From: Chlorobiota bacterium
GTDB taxonomy: Bacteria; Bacteroidota; Ignavibacteria; OLB7
Length of the DNA: 64,000 nucleotides
Reading direction: 5' to 3'
NCBI GenBank assembly: GCA_016700335.1
Contig: CP065014.1
Location: 1,959,001 to 2,023,000 of the forward strand
Position 1 is the first letter of the stretch. Each line of letters begins with the position of its first letter. Below are positions 37,106 through 46,587 of the stretch, piece after piece. Under the pieces are notes generated by a model. The model searched no databases. It worked only from the letters and a program-made list of their open reading frames with translations, and was not told the DNA's origin. The translations under genes and the position numbers were made by a program.

Positions 37106-38125
37106 TTAGTCAGCTTTTTCTTTATCTTTTTTTATGTATTTATTAACATCAATGCCAAAAGTCAAGCCCAAATTAACAACTAGTTCTGATAACTCAGTGA
37201 GTGATTTACGACCAAAATTTCTAAACTTTAACATTTCAATCTCATTTTTACTAACTAAATCTGCAATAGTAGAAATATTTGCTGCTTTTAAACAATTATG
37301 AGATCTTACTGATAGTTCTAAATCATCCACATTTGTTAATAAAATTTTCCTCATTCTTTCATTTTCTGCTTTAGCTGCATCTTCTTCAGGAGCTTCTTCT
37401 TCTTCTTCTTCTTCAAAATTCATAAAATACTTAATATGATCTCTAAGTATTTTAGCTGCAGTTGCAATTGCTTCTTCAGGTGATATTGAGCCGTCTGTAG
37501 TTACTTCTAATGTTAATTTCTCATAATCAGTTTTTTGACCAACTCTAGTTGGTTCAACTGTAAACTTTACATTCAAAACTGGAGTAAATATAGAATCTAT
37601 AGCAATCATGCCAATTGGCATATCATTGGTCAAATTTTCCTCACTTGGAACATAACCTTTACCTCTACCAATTCTTAGCTCCATATCAAAATTAACCCCT
37701 TTAGATAAAGTTGCTATATGATGATCAGGATTCAATATCTCAAATTCTTCAGTCTCATTTTGCAAATCTAACCCTTTAATTTCTTTTGATCCTTTAACAG
37801 CAATTGAAATTCTATTTGCTTTTTTATCTCTTGGTTTTAATCTAAGTTCTTTTAAATTAAGTACTATTTCAGTCATATCTTCAGCTATTCCTTCAATAGT
37901 CTGAAATTCATGTAATACTCCATTAATTTTAACAGCTGTAATTGCACATCCTGGGATAGAAGCTAATAAAGTTCTACGGAATGCATTACCTATTGTTGTA
38001 CCGTATCCTTCCTCAAGTGGTTGTAATACAAACCTACCAAAAGTTGGTGTACTAGATGCTTCATCTAGTACCAAACGATCAGGCATTTGCATTGATAATC
38101 CAAAATTATTATTTGTAGTCTTCAA
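37106..38125 (-). CDS. rpoA: RNA polymerase alpha subunit
   Basis: A 339-residue alpha subunit. The N-terminal assembly domain (GTTIGNAFRRTLLASIPGCAIT) and the C-terminal DNA/activator-binding domain (DDLELSVRSHNCLKAANI ... FGRKSLTELSELV) are both clear. The linker between them is unusually acidic (EEEEEEEAPEED). In the standard place between rpsD and rplQ. Confidence 0.97.
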   Translation of the reverse strand: MKTTNNNFGLSMQMPDRLVLDEASSTPTFGRFVLQPLEEGYGTTIGNAFRRTLLASIPGCAITAVKINGVLHEFQTIEGIAEDMTEIVLNLKELRLKPRDKKANRISIAVKGSKEIKGLDLQNETEEFEILNPDHHIATLSKGVNFDMELRIGRGKGYVPSEENLTNDMPIGMIAIDSIFTPVLNVKFTVEPTRVGQKTDYEKLTLEVTTDGSISPEEAIATAAKILRDHIKYFMNFEEEEEEEAPEEDAAKAENERMRKILLTNVDDLELSVRSHNCLKAANISTIADLVSKNEIEMLKFRNFGRKSLTELSELVVNLGLTFGIDVNKYIKKDKEKAD

Positions 38126-38195
38126 GGCTTAAAGAAAATCTTAATTAAATGAAAAAATAAAAAACACATAACTAGAGACGTAATATTACTCAATA

Positions 38196-38828
38196 TTATT
38201 TAGAATACAACTCAACAACTAATTGTTCGTTTGCTTCTAAAGGCACGTCAACCCTCTCAGGACGATTTAAATAAGTACCCTTCATATTTGGTTTGTCTAA
38301 CTGTAACCAAGGTGTTAATTGACGTTCGTTCATTCTTTTCAAAGATTCTTGAATTGATGTCACACCTTTACTTTTAGTTCTTACTTCAATAATATCACCA
38401 GGTGTCATTTGATAACTTGGAATATTAACTGGTGATCCATTAACAAGAAAATGCCTATGAAGTACTAGTTGTCTAGCAAATGCTCTAGATGAAGCAAAAC
38501 CTAGACGGTAAACAGTATTATCAAATCTACTTTCTAATAATTTAACTAAATTATCTCCAGTAATACCACGTTGACGAGAAGCTTTTGCAAAAGTTAATCG
38601 GAATTGCTTTTCTAACAATCTGTAAACTCTTTTCACTTTTTGTTTTTCACGTAACTGAACACCATACTCAGAAATTTTTGAACGACGTCCACCAGATCCA
38701 TGTTGTCCAGGTGGATAATTACGTTTTTCAATCGGACATTTCTCCGAGTAACATTTTGCACCTTTAAGGAACAACTTTTGTCTTTCCCTACGGCAAAGTT
38801 TGCATACAGCGTCTTTATATCGAGCCAT
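38196..38828 (-). CDS. rpsD: Ribosomal protein S4 (zinc-binding form)
   Basis: A 210-residue small-subunit protein that nucleates assembly and can regulate its operon. A zinc site of four cysteines (Cys9, Cys12, Cys26, Cys31) opens the protein, followed by PPGQHG and the S4 RNA-binding domain (LESRFDNTVYRLGFASSRAFARQLV). It is 24 bp from rpsK. Confidence 0.97.
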   Translation of the reverse strand: MARYKDAVCKLCRRERQKLFLKGAKCYSEKCPIEKRNYPPGQHGSGGRRSKISEYGVQLREKQKVKRVYRLLEKQFRLTFAKASRQRGITGDNLVKLLESRFDNTVYRLGFASSRAFARQLVLHRHFLVNGSPVNIPSYQMTPGDIIEVRTKSKGVTSIQESLKRMNERQLTPWLQLDKPNMKGTYLNRPERVDVPLEANEQLVVELYSK

Positions 38829-38852
38829 TAAATAGTATATAAATTTTTAATA

Positions 38853-39242
38853 TTAAACTCTTCTTTTCTTTGGAGGACGGCAACCATTATGAGGCAATGG
38901 AGTAGTATCAGTAATTGTACTAATTTCCAATCCAGCTGTTTGAATTGCTCTAATAGCAGCTTCACGCCCTGAACCAGGTCCTTTAACAAATACTTTTACT
39001 TTTCTTAATCCTGCATCAAAAGCTTCTTTGGCTGAACCTTCAGCACTAACTTGGGCAGCATAAGGAGTATTTTTCCTTGAACCTTTAAAACCGTTTTTAC
39101 CTGCAGAACTCCAACTTATTGTTCCACCTGTTTTATCAGTAATAGTTACAATAACATTATTAAAAGTTGCTTTAATAAAAACTATACCGTTAATATCGGT
39201 AACAACTTTCTTTTTACGTTTTATTTGAGATGCTTTTGCCAT
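38853..39242 (-). CDS. rpsK: Ribosomal protein S11
   Basis: A 129-residue small-subunit protein lining the mRNA exit (platform). The C-terminal segment TPLPHNGCRPPKKRRV and ATFNNVIVTITD are diagnostic. Usual length; 32 bp after rpsM. Confidence 0.97.
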   Translation of the reverse strand: MAKASQIKRKKKVVTDINGIVFIKATFNNVIVTITDKTGGTISWSSAGKNGFKGSRKNTPYAAQVSAEGSAKEAFDAGLRKVKVFVKGPGSGREAAIRAIQTAGLEISTITDTTPLPHNGCRPPKKRRV

Positions 39243-39274
39243 TATGTATTATTATGCTCAGGTTCTAATTAAAA

Positions 39275-39652
39275 TTACTTAGTTACTTTCTTCTTACCTG
39301 CAACTGTTTTACGCTTACCTTTTCTCGTTCTTGAATTTGTTTTAGTTCTTTGACCTCGAACAGGTAATCCTTTTCTGTGACGAATTCCTCTGTAACACCC
39401 AACATCCATAAGACGTTTGATATTTAATTGAACTTCGCTTCTTGCTGCTCCTTCTACTTTAAAATCATTTTGCAATAAGTATCTAATTCGTGCAATCTCT
39501 TCATCGCTCAAATCACTTATTTTTTTAGCTGGATCTATATTAGATTCTGCTAAAATTTTCTTCGCTAATGAAGGTCCAATACCATATATATATTGTAAAC
39601 CAATTATTGAATGCTTATTTTTCGGAAGGTCTACTCCTGCTATTCGTGCCAC
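39275..39652 (-). CDS. rpsM: Ribosomal protein S13 (GTG start)
   Basis: A 125-residue head protein of the small subunit. It opens with MARIAGVDLPKNK and ends in a basic tail (GQRTKTNSRTRKGKRKT). The start codon is GTG, 42 bp downstream of rpmJ. Confidence 0.96.
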   Translation of the reverse strand: MARIAGVDLPKNKHSIIGLQYIYGIGPSLAKKILAESNIDPAKKISDLSDEEIARIRYLLQNDFKVEGAARSEVQLNIKRLMDVGCYRGIRHRKGLPVRGQRTKTNSRTRKGKRKTVAGKKKVTK

Positions 39653-39694
39653 GTTGTAATAGAAATTTAATGTTACTTTATTTGAATAATAATA

Positions 39695-39811
39695 TTATCC
39701 TTGACGTTGTTTGTGTTTTGGATTCTTCTTGCAAATAATCCTAACAACGCCTTTGCGTTTAACAACTTTACAGTGTTCGCAGATTTTTTTTACTGATGCT
39801 CTTACTCTCAT
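39695..39811 (-). CDS. rpmJ: Ribosomal protein L36 (38 residues, zinc form)
   Basis: A very short gene read directly from the minus strand: MRVRASVKKICEHCKVV..., 38 residues. The zinc ligands are Cys11, Cys14, Cys27 and His33. It starts 2 bp after the stop of infA and ends 42 bp before rpsM, its usual place. Confidence 0.95.
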   Translation of the reverse strand: MRVRASVKKICEHCKVVKRKGVVRIICKKNPKHKQRQG

Positions 39812-39813
39812 TT

Positions 39814-40032
39814 TTATTTATATCTGTATGTTATACGTCCTCTTGACAAATCATATGGCGATAATTCAATAGAAACCTTGTCTCCTTGAAGAACTTTTAT
39901 ATAGTTCATCTTCATCTTTCCTGATGCATGAGCAAGAATTTCGTGACCGTTTTCTAACTTAACTCTATAAGAAGTATTTGGTAGTATTTCAGTAACGATT
40001 CCATCAACTTTTATCGCGTCTTGTTTTGACAT
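39814..40032 (-). CDS. infA: Translation initiation factor IF-1
   Basis: A 72-residue OB-fold protein of exact family length. It reads SKQDAIKVDGIVTEILPNTSY and later GRITYRYK. It binds the A-site of the 30S subunit during initiation. It is 3 bp after map. Confidence 0.95.
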   Translation of the reverse strand: MSKQDAIKVDGIVTEILPNTSYRVKLENGHEILAHASGKMKMNYIKVLQGDKVSIELSPYDLSRGRITYRYK

Positions 40033-40035
40033 TAA

Positions 40036-40821
40036 TTAAATTTTATGATAAGTTAATACTTCTGCTTTGTTTTTTCTAACAACTATTGTGTGTTCAAAAT
40101 GTGCTGAATTCTTCCCGTCGTTAGTTAATATCGTCCATCCATCCTGTTTTACCTTCACTTTGAAAGTACCTATATTAATCATTGGCTCTATGCAGAAAGT
40201 CATTCCCTCTTTAAGTTCATAATTTTTATATTTATGTCTTTGAAAAGCACTTGGAACAAAATTTGGAATTGAAGGTTCTTCATGTAAGTTTCTACCAATT
40301 CCATGTCCAACTAACTCTCTAACAACCGAAAACCCATTCTCATTTATGTAATCCTGAATAGCTTTAGAGATATCAAACACTCTATTACCTTCAATTGCAT
40401 TTTCAATACCTAATAATAGAGCTAGATAAGTTACATCTAACAATTTTTGATTCTCTACTGAAATGACACCTACAGGATAAGTAACTGCACTATCTCCATA
40501 AAAACCTTTATATTTAACTCCAGTATCTAAGGAAACTATATCACCTTCAATTAACTCTTTATTACTGGGTATTCCATGTACGACAGCATTATTAGTTGAC
40601 GAGCATAAAGCAAAATTGTAAGTTTGATTATGAACTACATAACCTTTAAACGCTGGTTCGGCTTTAAAAGACCTAATATAATCTTCTGTTAACTTATCTA
40701 AATACAATGTACTTACTCCTGGCTTAACAAATTCCTTTAACATTATAAGAGTGTCAGAAGTTATTTTACAAGCCTCCCTGATATACTCAATCTCTTCAGG
40801 GTTTTTTATCATCTTATACAA
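40036..40821 (-). CDS. map: Methionine aminopeptidase, type I
   Basis: A 261-residue enzyme that removes the N-terminal Met of new proteins. Metal ligands are in SLDTGVKYKGFYGDSAVT (two Asp), ELVGHGIGRNLHEEP (His) and EPMINIG (Glu), with a last Glu in FEHTIVV. The gene lies 8 bp from secY. In many bacteria adk sits between secY and map; here it does not. Confidence 0.95.
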   Translation of the reverse strand: MYKMIKNPEEIEYIREACKITSDTLIMLKEFVKPGVSTLYLDKLTEDYIRSFKAEPAFKGYVVHNQTYNFALCSSTNNAVVHGIPSNKELIEGDIVSLDTGVKYKGFYGDSAVTYPVGVISVENQKLLDVTYLALLLGIENAIEGNRVFDISKAIQDYINENGFSVVRELVGHGIGRNLHEEPSIPNFVPSAFQRHKYKNYELKEGMTFCIEPMINIGTFKVKVKQDGWTILTNDGKNSAHFEHTIVVRKNKAEVLTYHKI

Positions 40822-40829
40822 GTAGAATT

Positions 40830-42176
40830 TTATGTATTTTGAACTGTGTTAACTCCTTGTCTTCCTCTAAGCTTCCCACTTTTCATAAATCCATCATAAT
40901 GCCTCATTAATAAATATGATTGAATTTGATTAAGTGTATCAATTGCAACTCCAACCATAATAAGCACTGTGGTACCACCAAAGAATGATGCAAAATTTCC
41001 TGCTACACCAAGTTTAGTAACAAAAACAGGAAGAACAGCAATTAAAGCTAAAAATAAAGCACCAGGAACTGTAACTCTTAACAAAATATTATCAAGATAT
41101 TCCTCTGTCGGTTTTCCAGGTCTAATACCTGGTATAAAACCTCCATTCTTTTTCATATCTTCAGAAATATTTCTTGGAGAAAACACAATTGCTGTATAGA
41201 AGAAAGTAAAGAATATAATAATTGTTGCAAAAACTAATGCATAAAACCAACTATCATGTCTCATATATTGTACCATGAAATCTGATATTTTAGTTCCAGG
41301 CATATATTGAATTATTGAATTTGGGATAAACATTATAGCTTGAGCAAAAATAATAGGCATTACATTAGCAGTAATTAATTGAATTGGGATATGAGATGTT
41401 TGACCACCCATCATTTTATCACCAACCCTTCGTTTTGCATATTGAACTGGAACTTTCCTAACAGCTTGAGTAAACATAACAACTAAAACTATAACTGCAA
41501 TAAATAGAACAAAAATTACTGCTTCAACTATAAAATTTCTAGAAGCCAAAGCTAATTGAAATTCCTCTGCTATAGAATGAGGAAGTCTTGCAATGATGCC
41601 TATAAATATAATCAAAGAAGTTCCATTTCCAATACCTTTATCTGTAATTTGATCGCCTATCCACATTAACAACATTGTTCCCGCAGTAAAGATAATCGCG
41701 GATGGTAACACGAAACTTAAAAAACCTTGAACTGATTCAGCTACTATTGATGGAGAATTCCCTTGTTGAGATGCTGCAACAGCTATTCCTTGTGCAAATG
41801 CTAATCCTATTGCTGCATATCTTGTATATGCATTAATAGTTTTTCTCCCTTGCTCACCCTCTTGCTGAAGTTTTTGGAAATAAGGAACTACAGAAGACAA
41901 AAGTTGAAAAATAATTGAAGCAGATATATATGGCATTATACCTAATGCAAAAATTGCTGCATTTGAATAAGCCCCGCCAACAAACATATCAAATAAACCA
42001 AATAACGTATTATTATTTGCTTGTTTCATATATTTAATTGCAGAAACATCAATTCCAGGAACTGAAATAAAAGATCCTATTCGAACACAAAGAAGCATTA
42101 ACGCAGTGAATCCAATCCTCTGTCGGAGTTCTTCTATTTTAAATATATTTCTTATAGTCTCAGTAAATTTTGCCAT
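40830..42176 (-). CDS. secY: Preprotein translocase subunit SecY
   Basis: A 448-residue inner-membrane channel protein with ten membrane segments. It carries the usual RIGSFISVPGID start, GQQITDKGIGNG-type loop (GDQITDKGIGNGTSL) and late FIPGIRPGKPTEEYL. It exports unfolded proteins through the Sec pathway, needed for the many lipoproteins in the window. Confidence 0.97.
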   Translation of the reverse strand: MAKFTETIRNIFKIEELRQRIGFTALMLLCVRIGSFISVPGIDVSAIKYMKQANNNTLFGLFDMFVGGAYSNAAIFALGIMPYISASIIFQLLSSVVPYFQKLQQEGEQGRKTINAYTRYAAIGLAFAQGIAVAASQQGNSPSIVAESVQGFLSFVLPSAIIFTAGTMLLMWIGDQITDKGIGNGTSLIIFIGIIARLPHSIAEEFQLALASRNFIVEAVIFVLFIAVIVLVVMFTQAVRKVPVQYAKRRVGDKMMGGQTSHIPIQLITANVMPIIFAQAIMFIPNSIIQYMPGTKISDFMVQYMRHDSWFYALVFATIIIFFTFFYTAIVFSPRNISEDMKKNGGFIPGIRPGKPTEEYLDNILLRVTVPGALFLALIAVLPVFVTKLGVAGNFASFFGGTTVLIMVGVAIDTLNQIQSYLLMRHYDGFMKSGKLRGRQGVNTVQNT

Positions 42177-42186
42177 TGTGAACTAA

Positions 42187-42648
42187 TTAAATAATTGTTA
42201 CAGTTCCACCTGTTTTTTCTATACTAACTTTTGCTGATTCTGATATTGCATGAGCAATTATTTCTACTTTTGCAGTCAATAAACCATTTCCTAGTATCTT
42301 TACAGGTTTATTTTTTTTAGAAATAGTTCCAGCATTATATAAACTTTCTGGTGAAATTATACTATCTGATATCTTTCCAGTGTCAATAAGTTTTTGGATT
42401 ACACTTAAATTAACTGGTTGATACTCAACTCTAAATGGATTTGTGAAACCAAATTTAGGTACTCGTCTAGCATAAGGCATTTGACCTCCTTCAAAATTAC
42501 GTTTTGTTTCATAACCAGAATGTGAACTATGCCCCTTATGACCACGAGTAGAAGTTCCTCCACGACCAGACCCTTGACCACGGCCTAATCGCTTTTTATT
42601 TTTTGTTGTTCCTTTTGGTGACGATAACAGACCTAAATGATTTGACAT
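42187..42648 (-). CDS. rplO: Ribosomal protein L15
   Basis: A 153-residue large-subunit protein. I choose the ATG at 42648 (MSNHLGLLSSPKG); a farther upstream start at 42693 would overlap the L30 gene by 17 bp and is not needed. The Gly-rich start (RGQGSGRGGTSTRGHKG) and the C-terminal domain are typical. 28 bp from rpmD. Confidence 0.94.
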   Translation of the reverse strand: MSNHLGLLSSPKGTTKNKKRLGRGQGSGRGGTSTRGHKGHSSHSGYETKRNFEGGQMPYARRVPKFGFTNPFRVEYQPVNLSVIQKLIDTGKISDSIISPESLYNAGTISKKNKPVKILGNGLLTAKVEIIAHAISESAKVSIEKTGGTVTII

Positions 42649-42676
42649 TATGCTTAAAATCTTAATACTTTTAAAA

Positions 42677-42859
42677 TTAATTAACCTCTTCAACCTTAAC
42701 TAAATGACCGACTACCCTTAACATACCACGAACTTGTGGATTATCTTCCTTAATAGTTATGTATCCTGGTCTTCCAAGACCTAGTGCATAAATTGTTCGC
42801 TTTTGTTTTTCTAATCGATCAATTACACTATTAGTTTGCAATATCTTTAATTTAGCCAT
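42677..42859 (-). CDS. rpmD: Ribosomal protein L30
   Basis: A 60-residue protein of normal length with the ferredoxin-like start AKLKILQTNSVIDRLEKQK and ending in GHLVKVEEVN. It is between rpsE and rplO as usual. Confidence 0.94.
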   Translation of the reverse strand: MAKLKILQTNSVIDRLEKQKRTIYALGLGRPGYITIKEDNPQVRGMLRVVGHLVKVEEVN

Positions 42860-42873
42860 TTTCTTTGTAATTT

Positions 42874-43377
42874 TTAACTTTTTAATACTTTTGAAGTTTC
42901 AATACCTCTTCTGGAAGCAACCTGTGAAACATCTTGCAACATTTCTAAAGCCTTTAATGTTGCTTTAACTGCATTGTGTGGATTTGAAGATCCCAAACTT
43001 TTTGTCAAAACATCTTGTACTCCTGCAGCTTCCAATACTGCTCTAACACCTCCTCCAGCTATAACTCCTGTTCCAGGAGATGCTGGTTTTAACATTACTT
43101 TTCCAGCTCCAAATTTTCCTATAACTTCATGAGGTATTTTCCCTTCAAATACATTTACTTTAACTATATTTTTTTTAGCTGCATCGGTTGCTTTTGTTAC
43201 TGCAATTGAAACTTCTGCTGCTTTTCCTAGACCAATTCCAATTGAACCGTTAGAATCACCAACCACAACAATTGCACTAAATCCAAATCGACGTCCTCCT
43301 TTAACAACTTTTGCAGTACGTCCTACATGAATTGTGTTCTCTTTTAAATTAGAATCTGTATTACGAGCTTTTGCCAC
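42874..43377 (-). CDS. rpsE: Ribosomal protein S5 (GTG start)
   Basis: A 167-residue small-subunit protein near the mRNA entry site, linked to decoding accuracy. The double-stranded-RNA-binding fold (RRFGFSAIVVVGDSNGSIGIG) and the GTGVIAGGGVRAVLEAAGV segment are clear. The start is GTG, and the upstream bases are AT-rich with no Shine-Dalgarno sequence. Confidence 0.96.
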   Translation of the reverse strand: MAKARNTDSNLKENTIHVGRTAKVVKGGRRFGFSAIVVVGDSNGSIGIGLGKAAEVSIAVTKATDAAKKNIVKVNVFEGKIPHEVIGKFGAGKVMLKPASPGTGVIAGGGVRAVLEAAGVQDVLTKSLGSSNPHNAVKATLKALEMLQDVSQVASRRGIETSKVLKS

Positions 43378-43412
43378 TTTTTATAAATAAATTAATTGTT
43401 TCTTAATGAGAT

Positions 43413-43778
43413 TTAAACTTGAATTCCACCTTCACGAATACCATCAACTACTGATTTAACTCTACCATGATAAAGGTAACCATTTCTATCAAAAACAGCA
43501 TTTGTGATTGATTTCTCATTTAATCTTTGTGCTAATGCTTTACCAACAGCAATGTTCACACTTGAATCAGAATTGGATTTTAAATCATTAACCAAGGAAT
43601 CGTTTAATGTTCCAGCAAATGCAATCGTTAAACCATTTGTATCATCTATTGCTTGAATATATATATGTTTTAAACTTCTAAATATAGTTACTCTTGGTCT
43701 TTCAGGAGTTCCAGATACTTTTTTCCTGATATGAATTTTTCTTCTTTTTAATCTAGTTGCTTTACTTTGTCTACTCAT
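43413..43778 (-). CDS. rplR: Ribosomal protein L18
   Basis: A 121-residue 5S-rRNA-binding protein. Typical parts are RKIHIRKKVSGTPERPRVTI and the FDRNGYLYHGRVKSVVDGIREGG end. Confidence 0.96.
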   Translation of the reverse strand: MSRQSKATRLKRRKIHIRKKVSGTPERPRVTIFRSLKHIYIQAIDDTNGLTIAFAGTLNDSLVNDLKSNSDSSVNIAVGKALAQRLNEKSITNAVFDRNGYLYHGRVKSVVDGIREGGIQV

Positions 43779-43805
43779 TATAATTTTTTATGATAATTCT
43801 TATAA

Positions 43806-44351
43806 TTATTTGCCTTTACCAGCTGCCTTACCCGCTTTTCTTCTAATTTGTTCACCAGAATATTTTATACCTTTTCCTTTATATGGTTCTGGTGGTCTTA
43901 ATGCTCTTATCTTTGCTGCAACTTGACCAACTAGTTGCTTGTCAATTCCTTTGATAACTATTTGTGTAGGTAGAGGAACTTCAACAGTTATATCAGTTGG
44001 TGGTGCAAAAACAATTGAATGAGAATATCCTAAATTCAATTGTAATAATTTACCTTTTAATTCTGCTCTATAACCAACTCCAACAATGTCTAATTGAGTT
44101 GAATAACCATCAGTTACTCCATGTACCATATTACTGATTAAAGTTCTAGTTAATCCATGTGCAGCACGACTTAATCTTAAGTCATCTATTCTAGTTACAG
44201 TTAATTTACCATCTTCTAAACTCAAAGATACATATGAACTTACAGACATTTGCAAAGTACCTTTTGGTCCTTTAACACTAATCATCCCAACTCCTTGATT
44301 AATAGTTACAGCATTTGGGATTTCTATTGGCTTCTTTCCTATACGTGACAC
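43806..44351 (-). CDS. rplF: Ribosomal protein L6
   Basis: A 181-residue two-domain large-subunit protein near the GTPase centre. It reads MSRIGKKPIEIPN at the start and RPPEPYKGKGIKYSGE near the end. Confidence 0.97.
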   Translation of the reverse strand: MSRIGKKPIEIPNAVTINQGVGMISVKGPKGTLQMSVSSYVSLSLEDGKLTVTRIDDLRLSRAAHGLTRTLISNMVHGVTDGYSTQLDIVGVGYRAELKGKLLQLNLGYSHSIVFAPPTDITVEVPLPTQIVIKGIDKQLVGQVAAKIRALRPPEPYKGKGIKYSGEQIRRKAGKAAGKGK

Positions 44352-44392
44352 TTGATATTATACTAATTTAAATTATCTGAAAAATTACTGAA

Positions 44393-44782
44393 TTACCAAA
44401 TATAACAAATAACCTCACCACCAATTTTTTTATAGCGTGCTTCTTTATCTGTCATTAAACCTTGAGAAGTACTAACAATTGCTAAGCCTAATCCATTTTT
44501 TACTCTTGGTAAATCTGAATATTTAGCATACTTACGTAAGCCTGGACGGCTAATACGCTTTAGCTCTATCATTGCTGATGATCCGTTTACATAACGAAGC
44601 ATCAATCGTAATGTACCTTGAGGACCTTCGCTTAATTTCTCAAAATCTTCAATAAAACCTTGATTTTTAAGAATTTCTGCCATCTTAGCTTTTAGATTAG
44701 ATGCAGGTATATCAACTGAACGATGACGTGCTGAAGCTGCATTGCGAATCCGAGTTAAAAAATCTGAAATTGGATCTGTCAT
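44393..44782 (-). CDS. rpsH: Ribosomal protein S8
   Basis: A 129-residue 16S-rRNA-binding protein; in E. coli it represses the spc operon. The C-terminal GLAIVSTSQGLMTDKEARYKK region is diagnostic. Confidence 0.97.
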   Translation of the reverse strand: MTDPISDFLTRIRNAASARHRSVDIPASNLKAKMAEILKNQGFIEDFEKLSEGPQGTLRLMLRYVNGSSAMIELKRISRPGLRKYAKYSDLPRVKNGLGLAIVSTSQGLMTDKEARYKKIGGEVICYIW

Positions 44783-44826
44783 AATCTATTTATGTCTACC
44801 TGTGTTCTGTTTGTTAATTGTTTATT

Positions 44827-45096
44827 TTACCAACTTGCTTTACGTAACCCTGGGATCTTACCTTCTAGTGCTAATTCACGTAATTGATTCCTACAAAGTC
44901 CAAATTTTCTATAATAACCTCTTGGACGACCTGTTAATGAACATCTATTTCGAATCCTATTTTTAGAACTATTTTTTGGTAATTTTTGTAAAGATTCATT
45001 ATCACCAACTGCTTTATATTGAGCCCGAAGCTCAGCATACTTTTCTACCAATTTTTTGCGCTTAACTTCTCGCGCTTTTAATGCTTCTCTTGCCAT
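44827..45096 (-). CDS. rpsN: Ribosomal protein S14 (long, zinc-free form)
   Basis: An 89-residue protein of the long type without the zinc four-cysteine motif: only two cysteines remain in NRCSLTGRPRGYYRKFGLC. Zinc-independent S14 is usual in Bacteroidota and many others. 44 bp before rpsH. Confidence 0.96.
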   Translation of the reverse strand: MAREALKAREVKRKKLVEKYAELRAQYKAVGDNESLQKLPKNSSKNRIRNRCSLTGRPRGYYRKFGLCRNQLRELALEGKIPGLRKASW

Positions 45097-45128
45097 TTAT
45101 ATTTATATTAATAATGTCTTGTTAAGTA

Positions 45129-45731
45129 TTAATTTCCGTCACCTTCCTTCTTTCTAAAAGGGAAACCAAGTTCTTTTAATAAAGCAAAAGCTTCTAAATC
45201 AGTTTTTGCGTTTGTTACAAAAGTGATATCCATTCCATTTATTTTTGGAACTTTATCAATATTAATTTCTGGAAATATTATTTGTTCTTTAATTCCCAAA
45301 GAATAATTTCCTCTTCCATCAAATGATTTATCTGAAAATCCTCTAAAATCTCTTATTCGAGGAGATGCAATTGAAACGAATCTATCAAAAAATTCATACA
45401 TTATTGCTCCTCTTAGAGTTACCATTGCGCCTATACCTTGCTTTTCACGTAACTTAAAGTTTGAAATCGCTTTTTTAGCTTTTGTAATAACTGGTTTTTG
45501 TCCAGAGATTTGTTGAATTTCATCAGCAGCACTTTGAACTAATTTTGCATCACCAGTTGCATCACCAACACCTCTATTTATCGAAATTTTAAGCAACCTA
45601 GGTGCTTGCATTACATTTTTGTATCCAAATTGTTTAACCATATTTGGTACAACTTTTTTTCTATAATGTTCAATAAATCTGGGCTTAACAGCTTCAGCTG
45701 TTACTTCAATTGCATTTTTTTCTTTAGCCAT
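45129..45731 (-). CDS. rplE: Ribosomal protein L5
   Basis: A 200-residue 5S-rRNA-binding protein. The N-terminal ~20 residues extend beyond the E. coli form. Core segments are LLKISINRGVGDA and the FPEINIDKV / GMDITFVTNAKTD end. Confidence 0.96.
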   Translation of the reverse strand: MAKEKNAIEVTAEAVKPRFIEHYRKKVVPNMVKQFGYKNVMQAPRLLKISINRGVGDATGDAKLVQSAADEIQQISGQKPVITKAKKAISNFKLREKQGIGAMVTLRGAIMYEFFDRFVSIASPRIRDFRGFSDKSFDGRGNYSLGIKEQIIFPEINIDKVPKINGMDITFVTNAKTDLEAFALLKELGFPFRKKEGDGN

Positions 45732-45753
45732 TTTTCAGAATAATAAGTTCTAT

Positions 45754-46119
45754 TTATTTTTTAAGTTCAGCACCTGAACTTTTTGCAAAACGTATTCTAA
45801 CAATCTTACCACTTTTCTCATCTTTCAATTCTTTTATGCCAACTCTTGTTGGTTCACCTGTTTTAGGATCTGATAACATTATATTTGAAGCATGAATAGG
45901 GAGCTCTTTATTATGTATTCCTCCATCAGGGAAGTTTGGATTAGCTCCTTTTTTATAACTACGTTTAACAACATTTACTCCTTCAAGAAGTACTCTATTA
46001 TCCTTTGGATAAACTTCTAAAACTCTTGTTTTTTTCCCTTTATCATCTCCGGTAATTACGACTACATCATCACCTTTACGAATTAATGGAAGCTTGTATG
46101 ATTTGTTCTTTCCTTTCAT
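45754..46119 (-). CDS. rplX: Ribosomal protein L24
   Basis: A 121-residue assembly-initiator protein with a KOW motif (KGDDVVVITGDDKGKKTRVLEV). It is slightly longer than the E. coli protein. Confidence 0.95.
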   Translation of the reverse strand: MKGKNKSYKLPLIRKGDDVVVITGDDKGKKTRVLEVYPKDNRVLLEGVNVVKRSYKKGANPNFPDGGIHNKELPIHASNIMLSDPKTGEPTRVGIKELKDEKSGKIVRIRFAKSSGAELKK

Positions 46120-46157
46120 CTTTTAAAAATAAAATACAAAATTAAATATCTTCTTGA

Positions 46158-46526
46158 TTATAAAACTTCCGGTGCTAAAGAAACAATTTTCATATAACTT
46201 TTTTCACGCAATTCACGTGCTACCGGACCAAAAATACGAGTCCCAATTGGGTCACCATTTGCATTTAATAAAACTGCTGCATTTTCATCAAATCTGATAT
46301 AACTACCATCTTTACGTCTAGTCTCTTTTCTTGTTCGTACAACCACTGCTTTTTTTACCTCACCTTTTTTAACGTTACCACCTGGTATTGCTGTTTTAAC
46401 AGACACTACAATAACATCACCTACCCCAGCGTATCTACGTTCATGTCCACCTAATATTCTAATACATCTAACTCTTCTTGCACCAGAATTATCAGCTACA
46501 ACTAAATCACTTTCTTCTTGTATCAT
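46158..46526 (-). CDS. rplN: Ribosomal protein L14
   Basis: A 122-residue subunit-interface protein. MIQEESDLVVADNSGARRVRCI and the final FMKIVSLAPEVL-like end (YMKIVSLAPEVL) are diagnostic. Confidence 0.97.
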   Translation of the reverse strand: MIQEESDLVVADNSGARRVRCIRILGGHERRYAGVGDVIVVSVKTAIPGGNVKKGEVKKAVVVRTRKETRRKDGSYIRFDENAAVLLNANGDPIGTRIFGPVARELREKSYMKIVSLAPEVL

Positions 46527-46587
46527 TTTATATAATAAATTTAAATTTTACTATGAAATTATAGAATAAAAACTGGAAGGTATATCC

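Noticed and set aside
42649..42693. Longer N-terminus for L15 starting at 42693
   Set aside because: The extension overlaps the L30 gene and is not part of the L15 family; MSNHLGLL at 42648 is the natural start.
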